A stretch of DNA of 64,000 nt from Sphingomonas echinoides (GTDB lineage Bacteria > Pseudomonadota > Alphaproteobacteria > Sphingomonadales > Sphingomonadaceae), in the NCBI RefSeq assembly GCF_029623395.1, contig NZ_JAPYKK010000012.1:45548-109547 (forward strand), written 5' to 3'. A program made the position numbers and the translations under genes. Shown piece by piece: positions 16,629 to 25,894 of this stretch (positions within the stretch are counted from its first letter, which is position 1; each line of letters opens with the position of its first letter). The notes below the pieces were generated by a model. That model worked only from the letters and a program-made list of their open reading frames with translations. It was not told the origin of the DNA and did no database searches.

Positions 16629-16883
16629 ATGGTTGGACTTATTGTTTGGCTCGTCGTCGGTGGCGTGTGCGGTTGGCTTGCCAGCATGATCATGCGTACC
16701 GATGGCCAGCAGGGGATTATCCTCAACGTCATCGTCGGCATCATCGGTTCGGTGATTGCATCGTTCCTGTTCGGCGCTGGGATCAACCAGGCGATCACGA
16801 TCAACACGTTCATCTATTCGCTGATCGGTGCAGTCATTCTGCTCGCGATCGTGAACCTGGTGCGTCGCGGTACGGTTCGTTAA
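16629..16883 (+). CDS. GlsB/YeaQ/YmgE family stress-associated membrane protein
   Basis: An 84-residue protein with three hydrophobic segments (about residues 2-20, 28-48, 57-76) separated by glycine-rich turns, including VVGGVCGWLASMIM and IILNVIVGIIGSVIAS. This is the small GlsB/YeaQ (transglycosylase-associated) family, often induced by stress; its molecular role is unclear. ATG 16629 follows CGGAGGG. A good terminator follows, so it is a single-gene transcript. Confidence 0.92.
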   Translation: MVGLIVWLVVGGVCGWLASMIMRTDGQQGIILNVIVGIIGSVIASFLFGAGINQAITINTFIYSLIGAVILLAIVNLVRRGTVR

Positions 16884-16906
16884 GACGACAGTCCAACCGG
16901 ATGATC

Positions 16907-16936
16907 GGGCCGCTGGGGAAACCCAGCGGCCCTTTT
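16907..16936 (+). terminator. Rho-independent terminator of GlsB-like gene
   Basis: Perfect 11-bp stem (16907-16917 with 16922-16932), 4-nt loop, then TTTT. Confidence 0.92.
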
Positions 16937-16961
16937 CATGTCCGGCGTTCGCGGGCGCCGG

Positions 16962-17681
16962 TTACTTCAGCAGAAAGCGCACCGAGACGGTAACGCTGAC
17001 TTGCGTTTCACCCGCGGCGATTGGCGTCGAATCGCTTGCCTTCATCGCGCGCGCCATGGCGAAGACCGGCGGCTGTGGGTTCGACCCGTCGTTCGTTCCA
17101 TTTTCGCTGATCGTGACGATCCGCACCACGCTCATGCCGGCGGCCTTGGCGTAGAGCTCGGCGCGCGTCCGCGCGATTTTCACCGCATCGGCGCGTGCTT
17201 CGTCCAATGCGGCTTCGGGCTTGTCGAGCGACAGCGTGGGGCCGTCGATCTGGTTGGAGCCCTGCGCCACGAGTGCATCGAGGATCGCACCCGACTTGGC
17301 GACGTCGCGGAAGCGGATCGAGACGCTGTTGCTTGCTTGATAGCCGGTCACCGCGGGGGGCTGGCCCTCGGTGTAGCGATATTGCGGATTGAGCGCGACG
17401 CTTGCGGTTCGGATGTCGCGCTGTGCGACGCCCGCCTGCTTGAGCGCGGCGAGAACGCGCGTCATGCGCGTCGCATTCTCGGACAGCGCGGCGGCGGCGG
17501 TCTGGCCCTGCGTCACGACGCCCGCGCGGATCGTCGCCACGTCGGGAACGCGCTCGGTACGCCCTTCGGCGGACACGTCGAGCAGCGCACCGTCGGGCAG
17601 GATCGTCGGTGCGACCTGCGCCATCGCAGGGGTGGCCATGGCCAGAACCGCCGGAACCAGCAGCATCATCTTCGAACGCAT
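16962..17681 (-). CDS. SIMPL-domain (DUF541) periplasmic protein
   Basis: A 239-residue protein with a cleavable signal peptide (MRSKMMLLVPAVLAMATPAMA) and then a SIMPL/DUF541 domain: DVSAEGRTERVPDVATIRAG near the start of the mature protein, a long helical segment with regularly spaced alanines, and a C-terminal beta-strand SVTVSVRFLLK. The family includes YggE of E. coli, linked to oxidative stress. I chose ATG 17681 because GGGAGAAGAC lies just upstream; an in-frame start at 17771 would bury the signal peptide. Confidence 0.88.
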   Translation of the reverse strand: MRSKMMLLVPAVLAMATPAMAQVAPTILPDGALLDVSAEGRTERVPDVATIRAGVVTQGQTAAAALSENATRMTRVLAALKQAGVAQRDIRTASVALNPQYRYTEGQPPAVTGYQASNSVSIRFRDVAKSGAILDALVAQGSNQIDGPTLSLDKPEAALDEARADAVKIARTRAELYAKAAGMSVVRIVTISENGTNDGSNPQPPVFAMARAMKASDSTPIAAGETQVSVTVSVRFLLK

Positions 17682-17785
17682 CGTCTTCTCCCAGAATAAC
17701 GGGCGCAGGCGCCCGGTCGGGACCCTGTTGCCAGCTTTGGATGAAACGAGCGATGAACAATCGTTACGCACGGCGCGCGAAACGG

Positions 17786-18591
17786 TCAGCGATCCCCGAG
17801 GATTGCGGTGATCGCCTCGGCCACCCCGTCGTCATCGTTGCTGGCGACGACATGGGTCGCCTTGGCGCGAACCGCTTCCGGCCCCTGCCCCATCGCGAAG
17901 GACACCGCAGCACGCGCGAACATCGGCAAATCGTTCGCCTGATCCCCGAACACCGCGATCTGGTCGAGCGGAACCGCAATGGCATCGGACAGCGCGGACA
18001 GCCCGTCGCCCTTGTTGCCGGTGCGCGGCGTCACATCCAGATAATAGGTCTGCGACTGCACGATCGTGGCGCTATCCGCGAAACCGTCCATCCGCTTGCG
18101 CAGGTCGATCAGCAGCTCGGGATCGTCGCTGACGAAGGTGACCTTGTCCGCGCGGTCGAACAGGTCGGAGAAGTCGGACGTCACGATCGGGTCCTGGTTG
18201 GACGCGCGCTTTTCGCTGTCGACATGACCGCCGACAGCGGTGCTGGCGTACCACAGGTCGTCCGCGAACACCCAGGTGTCGACCGCGGCATCCTTCGCTG
18301 CGGCAAAGATCCCCTCGACCACGGCGCGGTTGATCCGGTCGGCCTGCAGCACGGTGCCATCGCGGCGGAAGACGGTGCCACCGTTAAACGCCCCCATCGG
18401 CCAGTCGATTTCCAGCGCCTCGGCGATCGGCATCATCCCCGATCGTGGTCGTGCGCTGATGATGCTGAAGCCGATCCCGGCGGCGCGCAGGCGCGCGACC
18501 GCGTCGCGCACCCCCGCCGTGACCGCCTTGCTGCTGTCGACCAGCGTGCCGTCGACGTCGGACACGACCAGCTTGATCGCGGGGGCCGTGC

Positions 18592-18595
<4 letters not shown>
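17786..18595 (-). CDS. Cof-type HAD-superfamily phosphatase
   Basis: A 269-residue HAD phosphatase. Motif I is [13 protein letters not shown]; motif II has [11 protein letters not shown]; the conserved lysine lies in [11 protein letters not shown]; motif IV reads [13 protein letters not shown] cap domain occupies about residues 85-190 (Cof/IIB type). Such enzymes dephosphorylate sugar phosphates or FMN/PLP. It overlaps gnd by 4 bases and ends the pentose-phosphate operon, so a sugar-phosphate substrate is reasonable; the exact substrate is not known. Confidence 0.88.
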
Positions 18596-19575
<980 letters not shown>

Positions 19576-19662
19576 GATGCGCGCACTCCAGGATGGGATC
19601 AGATATGAGAACGTCCGCCCCGGGGGCTCCCCGGGACGGACGCGTAAACGCCTAAGGACGTG

Positions 19663-20772
19663 TTAGGCTGCAACCGGATGCTTGGCAGCGATCGCGCCGA
19701 GCAGATCGTCGAACGCTTTGGAGAAGGAGGCCACTCCCTCGTCCACCAGTTCGTCGGTCACGCCGTCGAGATCGAGCCCGAGCCGTTCGGCTTCGGACAG
19801 GACATGACGCGCACCGGCGATATCCTGCGTCAGCGTTTCAGCCGCCGTACCGCGGAGGCGATAGGCGTCGAGCGTCTTGGGCGGGATCGTGTTGACCGTG
19901 TCCTTGCCGATCAGCGTGTCGAGATACAGCGTGTCGGGATAATCGGGATTCTTGGTCCCGGTCGATGCCCACAACAGCCGCTGAACCTGCGCACCCTTGG
20001 CGGCGAGCGCCTGCCAGCGCGACGAGGCGATGAACTCTTCATACCATGCGTACGCCAGCTTCGCGTTGGCGATCGCAACCTTGCCCTTGAGCGGCTTGGC
20101 TTCGTCGCCACCCACTCCCGCGTCGATCTTGTCGTCGATCTTCGCATCGATCCGGCTGACGAAGAAGCTCGCGACGCTGGCGATCTTGTCGATCGGCTCA
20201 CCGCGGGCGGCGCGCTTCTCTAGACCCTCGACATAGGCTTCCGCCACCGCCTGATAGGCACTCTGCGAGAACAGCAGCGTGACGTTGACGTTGATCCCCG
20301 CATCGATCGTCGCTGCAATCGCGGGGACGCCAGCCGGCGTGCCCGGGATCTTGATCATCACGTTGGGCCGGTTGACCGCCTTCCACAGCTTCTGCGCCTC
20401 GGCGATCGTCGCGTCGGTGTCGTTCGCCAGATAGGGCGAGACCTCGAGGCTGACATAGCCGTCCTTGGCATCGAGCCGGTCATAGACCGGGCGGAGCGTG
20501 TCCGCCGCAGCCTGAATGTCGAGGATCGCGAGATGCTCGTACCGGTCGATCGTCGGCGCGTCGGGGTTGGACTTGTCGTACGCGGCGAGCTCGGCGTCAT
20601 ACGCGTCGCCATGCCCCATCGCCTTTTCGAAGATCGACGGATTGGAGGTCACGCCGGTCAGCGCGTCCTCGTCGACCATCTTCTGAAGGCTGCCCTCGGC
20701 GAGGAACTTCTTTTCGACGAAATCGAGCCAGACTGCCTGGCCGAGTGCCGCCAGTTCGTTGAGCTTGCCCAT
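19663..20772 (-). CDS. tal: Transaldolase
   Basis: A 369-residue enzyme that transfers a dihydroxyacetone unit between sugar phosphates. It shows LTGVTSNPSIFEKAMGH near residue 40, the Schiff-base lysine in NVMIKIPGTPAGVPAI, and LLFSQSAYQAVAEAYVEGLE. The length is that of the longer transaldolase type. Start ATG 20772 overlaps the tkt stop by one base (TGATG), so translation is coupled. It lies directly downstream of tkt. Confidence 0.93.
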   Translation of the reverse strand: MGKLNELAALGQAVWLDFVEKKFLAEGSLQKMVDEDALTGVTSNPSIFEKAMGHGDAYDAELAAYDKSNPDAPTIDRYEHLAILDIQAAADTLRPVYDRLDAKDGYVSLEVSPYLANDTDATIAEAQKLWKAVNRPNVMIKIPGTPAGVPAIAATIDAGINVNVTLLFSQSAYQAVAEAYVEGLEKRAARGEPIDKIASVASFFVSRIDAKIDDKIDAGVGGDEAKPLKGKVAIANAKLAYAWYEEFIASSRWQALAAKGAQVQRLLWASTGTKNPDYPDTLYLDTLIGKDTVNTIPPKTLDAYRLRGTAAETLTQDIAGARHVLSEAERLGLDLDGVTDELVDEGVASFSKAFDDLLGAIAAKHPVAA

Positions 20773-22853
20773 CACTTGGTCTCCCGCAGTTCGTTGGCGA
20801 TCTTCACGATATTGTCGACCGTGAAGCCGTATTTGTCCTGAAGCTTGGTGATCGGCGCGGACGCGCCGAACGTCGACATGGTGACCGTCTTGCCATCGAG
20901 CCCGACATAGCGATCCCAACCGATCTCGCCCGCCATCTCGATCGCGATCCGCGCCTTCACGCTCTTTGGCAGGACCGATTCCTTATAGGCCGCATCCTGG
21001 AGCTCGTAGCGATACCAGCTCGGCATCGACACGACCCGCGAAGCGACACCGTTTTCCTTGAGCTTCTCGTGCGCGGCGACCGCGAGCGAGACTTCCGAAC
21101 CGGTCGCGATCAGGATGACCTCGGGGTTTTCGTCGCCGTCGAGGACATAGGCGCCCTTCTTGAGGCCATCCGCGCTCGCATATTTGGTGCGGTCGAGCGT
21201 CGGCAAAGCCTGACGCGACAGGACCAGCGCGGTCGGGTGGCTGGCATCCTCGACGACAGCGCGCCACGCGGCGGCGACTTCGTTCGCGTCGCCCGGACGG
21301 ATCGTGTCGAGCCCCGGGATCGCCCGCAGCGTCGCGAGATGCTCGATCGGTTGGTGAGTCGGGCCGTCTTCGCCGACGCCGATCGAGTCATGCGTGAACA
21401 CCCAGACCGAGCCGACTTCCATGATCGCCGAGAGGCGGATCGGTGCGCGCATGTAATCGCAGAACACCAGGAAGGTGGAGCCGTAGCCACGCAGGTGCGA
21501 TAGCGTCATGCCGTTGACGATCGAACCCATGCCGTGCTCGCGCACGCCAAAGTGGAAGTTGGTGCCGCCGTAATTGTCCGCCTCGAACGAGGGCGCACCC
21601 TTGATGTCGGTCTTGGTCGACGGCGCGAGATCGGCGGAACCTCCGAGCAGCCACGGCAGCTTTGGCGCGATCGCGTTGAGCACCTTGCCCGACGAATCCC
21701 GCGAGGCGACGCCCTTGGCGTCCGCCTCGAACACCGGGATGTCTGCGTCCCAACCGTCGGGCAAGCTGTCCGACAGCATCGAGTCGAGCTGGTTGGCGAG
21801 TTCCGGGTGCGCCTTGCGGTACTCGACGACCTTCGCTTCCCATTCGGCGCGCAGCGGTGCCGCGCGGTCGAGCATCGACGCCTTGAAGCGCTCCGCGACG
21901 CCGTCGGGGACGAGGAACTGTGCGTCCTCGGGCCAGCCGTACGCCTGCTTGGTCAGGCGGATGTTGTCCGCGCCGAGCGGCTCGCCATGGGCCTTTTCGC
22001 TGCCCGCCTTGGGGCTGCCATAGCCGATCACCGAATGGACGACGATGAAGGTCGGCTTGTCGGTCGTCGCCTTGAACGCGTCGAACGCGGCGGTGAGCGC
22101 ACCGACGTCATTCGCATCGTCGACGTGGATCACGTTCCAGCCATAGGCCACGAAGCGCGCGCCGACGTCCTCGTCGAACGCGAGCGCGGTGTTGCCCTCG
22201 ATCGAGATATGGTTGCTATCGTAGATCCAGCAAAGGTTGGACAGCTTGAGATGCCCCGCGACCGAAGCCGCTTCGGCGGTAACGCCCTCCATCATGTCGC
22301 CATCGCCGCACAGCGAATAGACGTCGTGATCGAACAGCGTGAAGCCCGGCTGGTTGAACCGCGCCGCGAGCCAGCGCTCAGCGATCGCCATGCCGACCGA
22401 ATTGCCGCAACCCTGGCCGAGCGGACCGGTCGTCGTCTCGACGCCGGTGGTGTGGCGATACTCAGGATGGCCCGGCGTCTTCGAATCGAGCTGGCGGAAC
22501 TGCTTGAGATCCTCGAGGCTCAGCGCCGGCTTGCCGGTCTTGTTGCCCTCGGCATCGATTTCTTCGATCCCGGCGAGGTGTATCAGCGAATAGAGCAGCA
22601 TCGACGCATGGCCGACCGACAGGACGAACCGGTCGCGGTTGGGCCAGTCGGGCGTGGTCGGGTCGTAGCGGAGGAATTTGGTCCACAGCGTCTGGCCGAC
22701 CGGCGCGAGCGCCATCGGAGTGCCGGGGTGCCCGGAATTGGCCGCCTGGACGCCATCCATCGAGAGCGTACGGATCGTATCGATCGCGAGCCGATCGGCA
22801 CTGCCGTCTTCGTGGACACCGGCATCGGCGGTTTGGATCGGGGTATCAGCCAT
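20772..22853 (-). CDS. tkt: Transketolase
   Basis: A 693-residue thiamine-pyrophosphate enzyme of the non-oxidative pentose phosphate pathway. N-terminal ANSGHPGTPMALAPV; the TPP motif CGDGDMMEGVTAEAASVAG; the pyrimidine domain HFGVREHGMGSIVNGM and HDSIGVGEDGPTHQP; the C-terminal domain ILIATGSEVSLAVAAHEKL. All catalytic histidines expected from the motifs are present. ATG 22853. It is 70 bases downstream of rpiA and overlaps tal. Confidence 0.96.
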   Translation of the reverse strand: MADTPIQTADAGVHEDGSADRLAIDTIRTLSMDGVQAANSGHPGTPMALAPVGQTLWTKFLRYDPTTPDWPNRDRFVLSVGHASMLLYSLIHLAGIEEIDAEGNKTGKPALSLEDLKQFRQLDSKTPGHPEYRHTTGVETTTGPLGQGCGNSVGMAIAERWLAARFNQPGFTLFDHDVYSLCGDGDMMEGVTAEAASVAGHLKLSNLCWIYDSNHISIEGNTALAFDEDVGARFVAYGWNVIHVDDANDVGALTAAFDAFKATTDKPTFIVVHSVIGYGSPKAGSEKAHGEPLGADNIRLTKQAYGWPEDAQFLVPDGVAERFKASMLDRAAPLRAEWEAKVVEYRKAHPELANQLDSMLSDSLPDGWDADIPVFEADAKGVASRDSSGKVLNAIAPKLPWLLGGSADLAPSTKTDIKGAPSFEADNYGGTNFHFGVREHGMGSIVNGMTLSHLRGYGSTFLVFCDYMRAPIRLSAIMEVGSVWVFTHDSIGVGEDGPTHQPIEHLATLRAIPGLDTIRPGDANEVAAAWRAVVEDASHPTALVLSRQALPTLDRTKYASADGLKKGAYVLDGDENPEVILIATGSEVSLAVAAHEKLKENGVASRVVSMPSWYRYELQDAAYKESVLPKSVKARIAIEMAGEIGWDRYVGLDGKTVTMSTFGASAPITKLQDKYGFTVDNIVKIANELRETK

Positions 22854-22923
22854 GGAGCAGGTTCACCTTGTTGTTGCGCCCTGAACGCTTCCGCGTCGGT
22901 CGGGTTGCCGGAATGGGTGGGGT

Positions 22924-23583
22924 TTAATCCGGAGCGCGTCTGCGTTCCAGTCGCGTAACGATGCCATGGTCAGCGATATAGGCAGCGGAAACTTCAGAGA
23001 GAAACAGGCCGTGGCCGAGCCCGCCCGGGATCTGCGCAATGTCGGCGGCGAGGCGGACATGGTCCGTGTCGAGCGGAAAGTGACAGTCCAAAACGGGGTT
23101 TCCCTGATCGGAGACGAACCCCGCGCGCGGGACGACCGTGCCGCCGAGCGCGACGAGCCGGGCGGCGACAAAGGCTTGCGCGAAGGGGAGGACTTCAACG
23201 GGAATCGCGGCGGCGCCAATGGCCGCCACCCGCTTGGACGAATCGGCGATCACGATCATCCGCGCGCTGGCGCTGGCGACGACCTTCTCGCGCAGCATTG
23301 CCCCGCCGGCGCCCTTGATCGCCCGGAACTGCGAATCGATCTCGTCGGTACCGTCGATCGTCAGGTCGATCCGCGCGGGCAGATCGATCAGCGCGATCCC
23401 AGCCGCACGCGCCAGCGCTTCGCTCGCCAGGCTGGTCGCGACCGCACGAATATCGAGCCGACGCTCGCCGAGCGCGGCAATCGCAAACGCGGCGGTCGAC
23501 CCCGTACCCAGCCCGACCACCATGCCCGGCTGGACCTCTCCTATGGCAGCGAGCGCAGCGGCGCGTTTGTCCGACTCGTTCAT
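22924..23583 (-). CDS. rpiA: Ribose-5-phosphate isomerase A
   Basis: A 219-residue isomerase of ribose-5-phosphate and ribulose-5-phosphate. Motifs: GMVVGLGTGSTAAFAI, IDLTIDGTDEIDSQFRAIKG, GAGGAMLREKVVASA and a strand with NPVLDCHF. I chose ATG 23583 (MNESDKRAAALAAIG); a start 45 bases upstream is possible but adds a non-conserved leader. It heads the minus-strand pentose-phosphate operon. Confidence 0.94.
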   Translation of the reverse strand: MNESDKRAAALAAIGEVQPGMVVGLGTGSTAAFAIAALGERRLDIRAVATSLASEALARAAGIALIDLPARIDLTIDGTDEIDSQFRAIKGAGGAMLREKVVASASARMIVIADSSKRVAAIGAAAIPVEVLPFAQAFVAARLVALGGTVVPRAGFVSDQGNPVLDCHFPLDTDHVRLAADIAQIPGGLGHGLFLSEVSAAYIADHGIVTRLERRRAPD

Positions 23584-23686
23584 GCCGCACGCCTTAGCAT
23601 CATGGTCGCGCGCGGGAACCCCGCTCACCCGCTCAGGTCATATTTCCGCTGGCCCCCCGCCGCGCCACAGGGCAAAGCCCGACCCC

Positions 23687-24316
23687 ATGTTCGAAAAGAT
23701 CCTGGCCACGCTCGCCACCTTCACCATCTGGGTCATTTCCAGCGGGGGCTATGTCGGCATCGCCCTGCTGATGGCGATCGAGTCCGCCTGCATCCCGCTG
23801 CCGTCCGAGATCATCATGCCGTTCGCGGGGTATCTCGTCTCGGTCGGGCGGTTCAACCTGTATTGGGCGGCGACCGCGGGCGCGATCGGGTGCAACCTCG
23901 GGTCGATCGTCGCTTATGAAATCGGCAAGCGCGGTGGACGCCCGATGGCGGAACGCTGGGGCCGCTACGTGCTGATCGGGCCGGGCGAGCTCGACACCGC
24001 CGACCGTTTCTTCGCACGGTTCGGCGGAATCGCGGTGCTGATCGGCCGGCTGCTCCCGGTGATCCGCTCGTTCATCGCCTTTCCGGCGGGCGTCGCGCGG
24101 ATGCCGCTGATCCCGTTCCACCTCTACACCTTCCTCGGATCATGGCCGTGGTGCTTCGGGCTTGCCTGGGTCGGCATGAAGCTCGGCAACAAGTGGAACA
24201 GCGACCCGCGCGTCAAGGCGGCGTTCCACAGCGCCGATCTCATCATCGGGATCGTGCTGATCGCCGCGATCGCTTTCTATATCTGGCACCGTGTCCGCGG
24301 CTTGAAGCGGCACTGA
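23687..24316 (+). CDS. DedA family inner-membrane protein
   Basis: A 209-residue membrane protein of the DedA/SNARE-associated family, implicated in proton-dependent lipid-carrier recycling and membrane homeostasis. Typical motifs: IESACIPLPSEIIMPFAGYL, an FFARFGGIAVLIGRLLPVIR stretch with the conserved arginines, and FPAGVARMPLIPFHLYTFLG. About five hydrophobic segments. ATG 23687. Divergent from rpiA with 103 bases between starts. Confidence 0.92.
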   Translation: MFEKILATLATFTIWVISSGGYVGIALLMAIESACIPLPSEIIMPFAGYLVSVGRFNLYWAATAGAIGCNLGSIVAYEIGKRGGRPMAERWGRYVLIGPGELDTADRFFARFGGIAVLIGRLLPVIRSFIAFPAGVARMPLIPFHLYTFLGSWPWCFGLAWVGMKLGNKWNSDPRVKAAFHSADLIIGIVLIAAIAFYIWHRVRGLKRH

Positions 24317-24401
24317 GGCATACCGACATCCTTTCGCAGGGGCGCGCGTAGCTTCTCCGGTCACGCCGGGGAACGCGCGCCCAGTCGAAAGGTCCGCCAC
24401 G

Positions 24402-25061
24402 ATGCTCAAGCCCGTCCTCTTCACTGCCGCCTGCGTCGGCGCGGTCGCCTTCGTCTTTGCCGGTGGCGCCGCGCAGGCCGAGCGCGCGGTTCCGATCCCT
24501 GCCGCCGTTGCCGACGTGACCGGCGCGACCGGCCCGCAAACCGCGGTGTTCGCGGGGGGCTGCTTCTGGGGGATGGAAGCGGTGTTCGAACATGTGAAGG
24601 GCGTCCGCCAGGTCACTGCGGGCTATGCGGGCGGCACGCGCGACACCGCGACCTACGACCAGGTCTCGACCGAGACGACGCGCCACGCCGAGGCGATCCG
24701 CGTGGTCTATGATCCGGCGAAGGTCAGCTATGCCACGCTGCTGCGCGTCTATTTCTCGATCGCGCACAATCCGACCGAGCTCAATCGGCAGGGGCCGGAC
24801 AGCGGGATCAGCTATCGCTCGGCGATTTTTCCGCAGAACGCGGCACAGCGCGGGGTAGCGACGGCTTACATCGCGCAACTGGCCAAGGCGCGCGCCTTTC
24901 CGAAGCCGATCGTGACGAAGATCGAGACCGGTGCGTTCTATCCGGCAGAGGCGTATCACCAGAATTTCTACGACCGGAACCCGAACCACCCATATATCGT
25001 GACGTTCGACAAGCCCAAGGTCGCGGCATTCCGTGCGGGGTTCCCGCAACTGGCGAGCTGA
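24402..25061 (+). CDS. msrA: Periplasmic peptide methionine sulfoxide reductase MsrA
   Basis: A 219-residue MsrA that reduces methionine-S-sulfoxide in oxidised proteins. A signal peptide (residues 1-26, ending GGAAQA) indicates export. The catalytic motif AGGCFWGMEAVFE puts the nucleophile at Cys54; YAGG and the HYHQNF-like AEAYHQNFY loop are present. Apart from one Cys inside the signal peptide there is no second cysteine, so the mature enzyme lacks the usual resolving Cys. It is convergent with pdeM. Confidence 0.93.
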   Translation: MLKPVLFTAACVGAVAFVFAGGAAQAERAVPIPAAVADVTGATGPQTAVFAGGCFWGMEAVFEHVKGVRQVTAGYAGGTRDTATYDQVSTETTRHAEAIRVVYDPAKVSYATLLRVYFSIAHNPTELNRQGPDSGISYRSAIFPQNAAQRGVATAYIAQLAKARAFPKPIVTKIETGAFYPAEAYHQNFYDRNPNHPYIVTFDKPKVAAFRAGFPQLAS

Positions 25062-25069
25062 TCGAGGCG

Positions 25070-25095
25070 GCCGTCCCGACGACAGTCGGGGCGGC
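25070..25095. terminator. Hairpin between msrA and pdeM
   Basis: An 11-bp stem with one mismatch (25070-25080 with 25085-25095) and a 4-nt loop between two convergent genes. A T-rich run (25098-25111) follows at a distance on the plus strand. Confidence 0.6.
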
Positions 25096-25118
25096 TCCTT
25101 CAGATTGGTTTTAGGCCG

Positions 25119-25781
25119 CTACGCCGCCAGTCGGAACCGCAACAGCCTATCCTGGATCGGAATGAGCGCCTCGGCCCCCTTCCCCACCGCGCGGACGATC
25201 TCGGGGTGCTGTGCGTCCAGCCCGCCGGTCAGCGCACCGAATGCGGGCAGGATCAGCTTGGTCGGCGTCGTGACGAAACACCGCCGTGAGACATTCTGCC
25301 CGCGCACGCGCAACCGCAGTTTGGGGTGGAAATGCCCGGAGAGTTCGGGCCGCGTCTCGGCAGGGTCCGCCTCGTGCCGCAGGACCAACCCATCGACGAC
25401 GGCTTCGTCGACCACCGTGCCGCCGCAGCGATCGACCATCCCGCTGTCGTGATTGCCGGTGATCCACGTCCAGCGCGTTGCGCCGGTCAGCGTCCGCAAC
25501 TGATCCTGCGCCATCGTCGGCAGCCGATCGCACCCGCCATCGTCGTGGAAACTGTCGCCCAGGCACCAGACCTCGCGCGCGCCGGTGGCGGCAAGATCGT
25601 CTGCGAGTCCGCTCAAGGTGACGAGCGAATCGTACGGCGGCAGCATCTGCCCGCGCTGCGCGAACCAGCTCGCCTTTTCGAAGTGCAGATCGGCGACCAG
25701 CAGCGCCGTGCGGTCCGGCCAGAACAAGGCGCCGCTACGGAGTGCTAGGAAATCGTGACCGGCGAACGAAAAGGGAACCAT
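25119..25781 (-). CDS. pdeM: PdeM-like metallophosphoesterase (ligase-associated DNA repair nuclease family)
   Basis: A 220-residue calcineurin-like phosphoesterase. Metal motifs: LLVADLHFEKASWF, CLGDSFHDDGGCDR, WITGNHDSG and SGHFHPKLRLRVRG. This arrangement fits the PdeM family, a phosphodiesterase often encoded with an ATP-dependent DNA ligase and an Lhr-type helicase. I chose ATG 25781 (MVPFSFAGHDF), preceded by AAGGAC; ATG 25793 would add four residues. Its usual partners are not adjacent here: kup is divergent and msrA convergent. It is therefore isolated from a known repair operon in this window. Confidence 0.82.
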   Translation of the reverse strand: MVPFSFAGHDFLALRSGALFWPDRTALLVADLHFEKASWFAQRGQMLPPYDSLVTLSGLADDLAATGAREVWCLGDSFHDDGGCDRLPTMAQDQLRTLTGATRWTWITGNHDSGMVDRCGGTVVDEAVVDGLVLRHEADPAETRPELSGHFHPKLRLRVRGQNVSRRCFVTTPTKLILPAFGALTGGLDAQHPEIVRAVGKGAEALIPIQDRLLRFRLAA

Positions 25782-25894
25782 GTCCTTGCCCATGCCGCAA
25801 AGCCTTGCTTCATGCAACGTTCACGAAAGCGCTTGCGCTCCGTGTCCACAAGCGTAAAGCGCGCCGTCCTTTCCGGCAGGTCGCCCAACCCATT

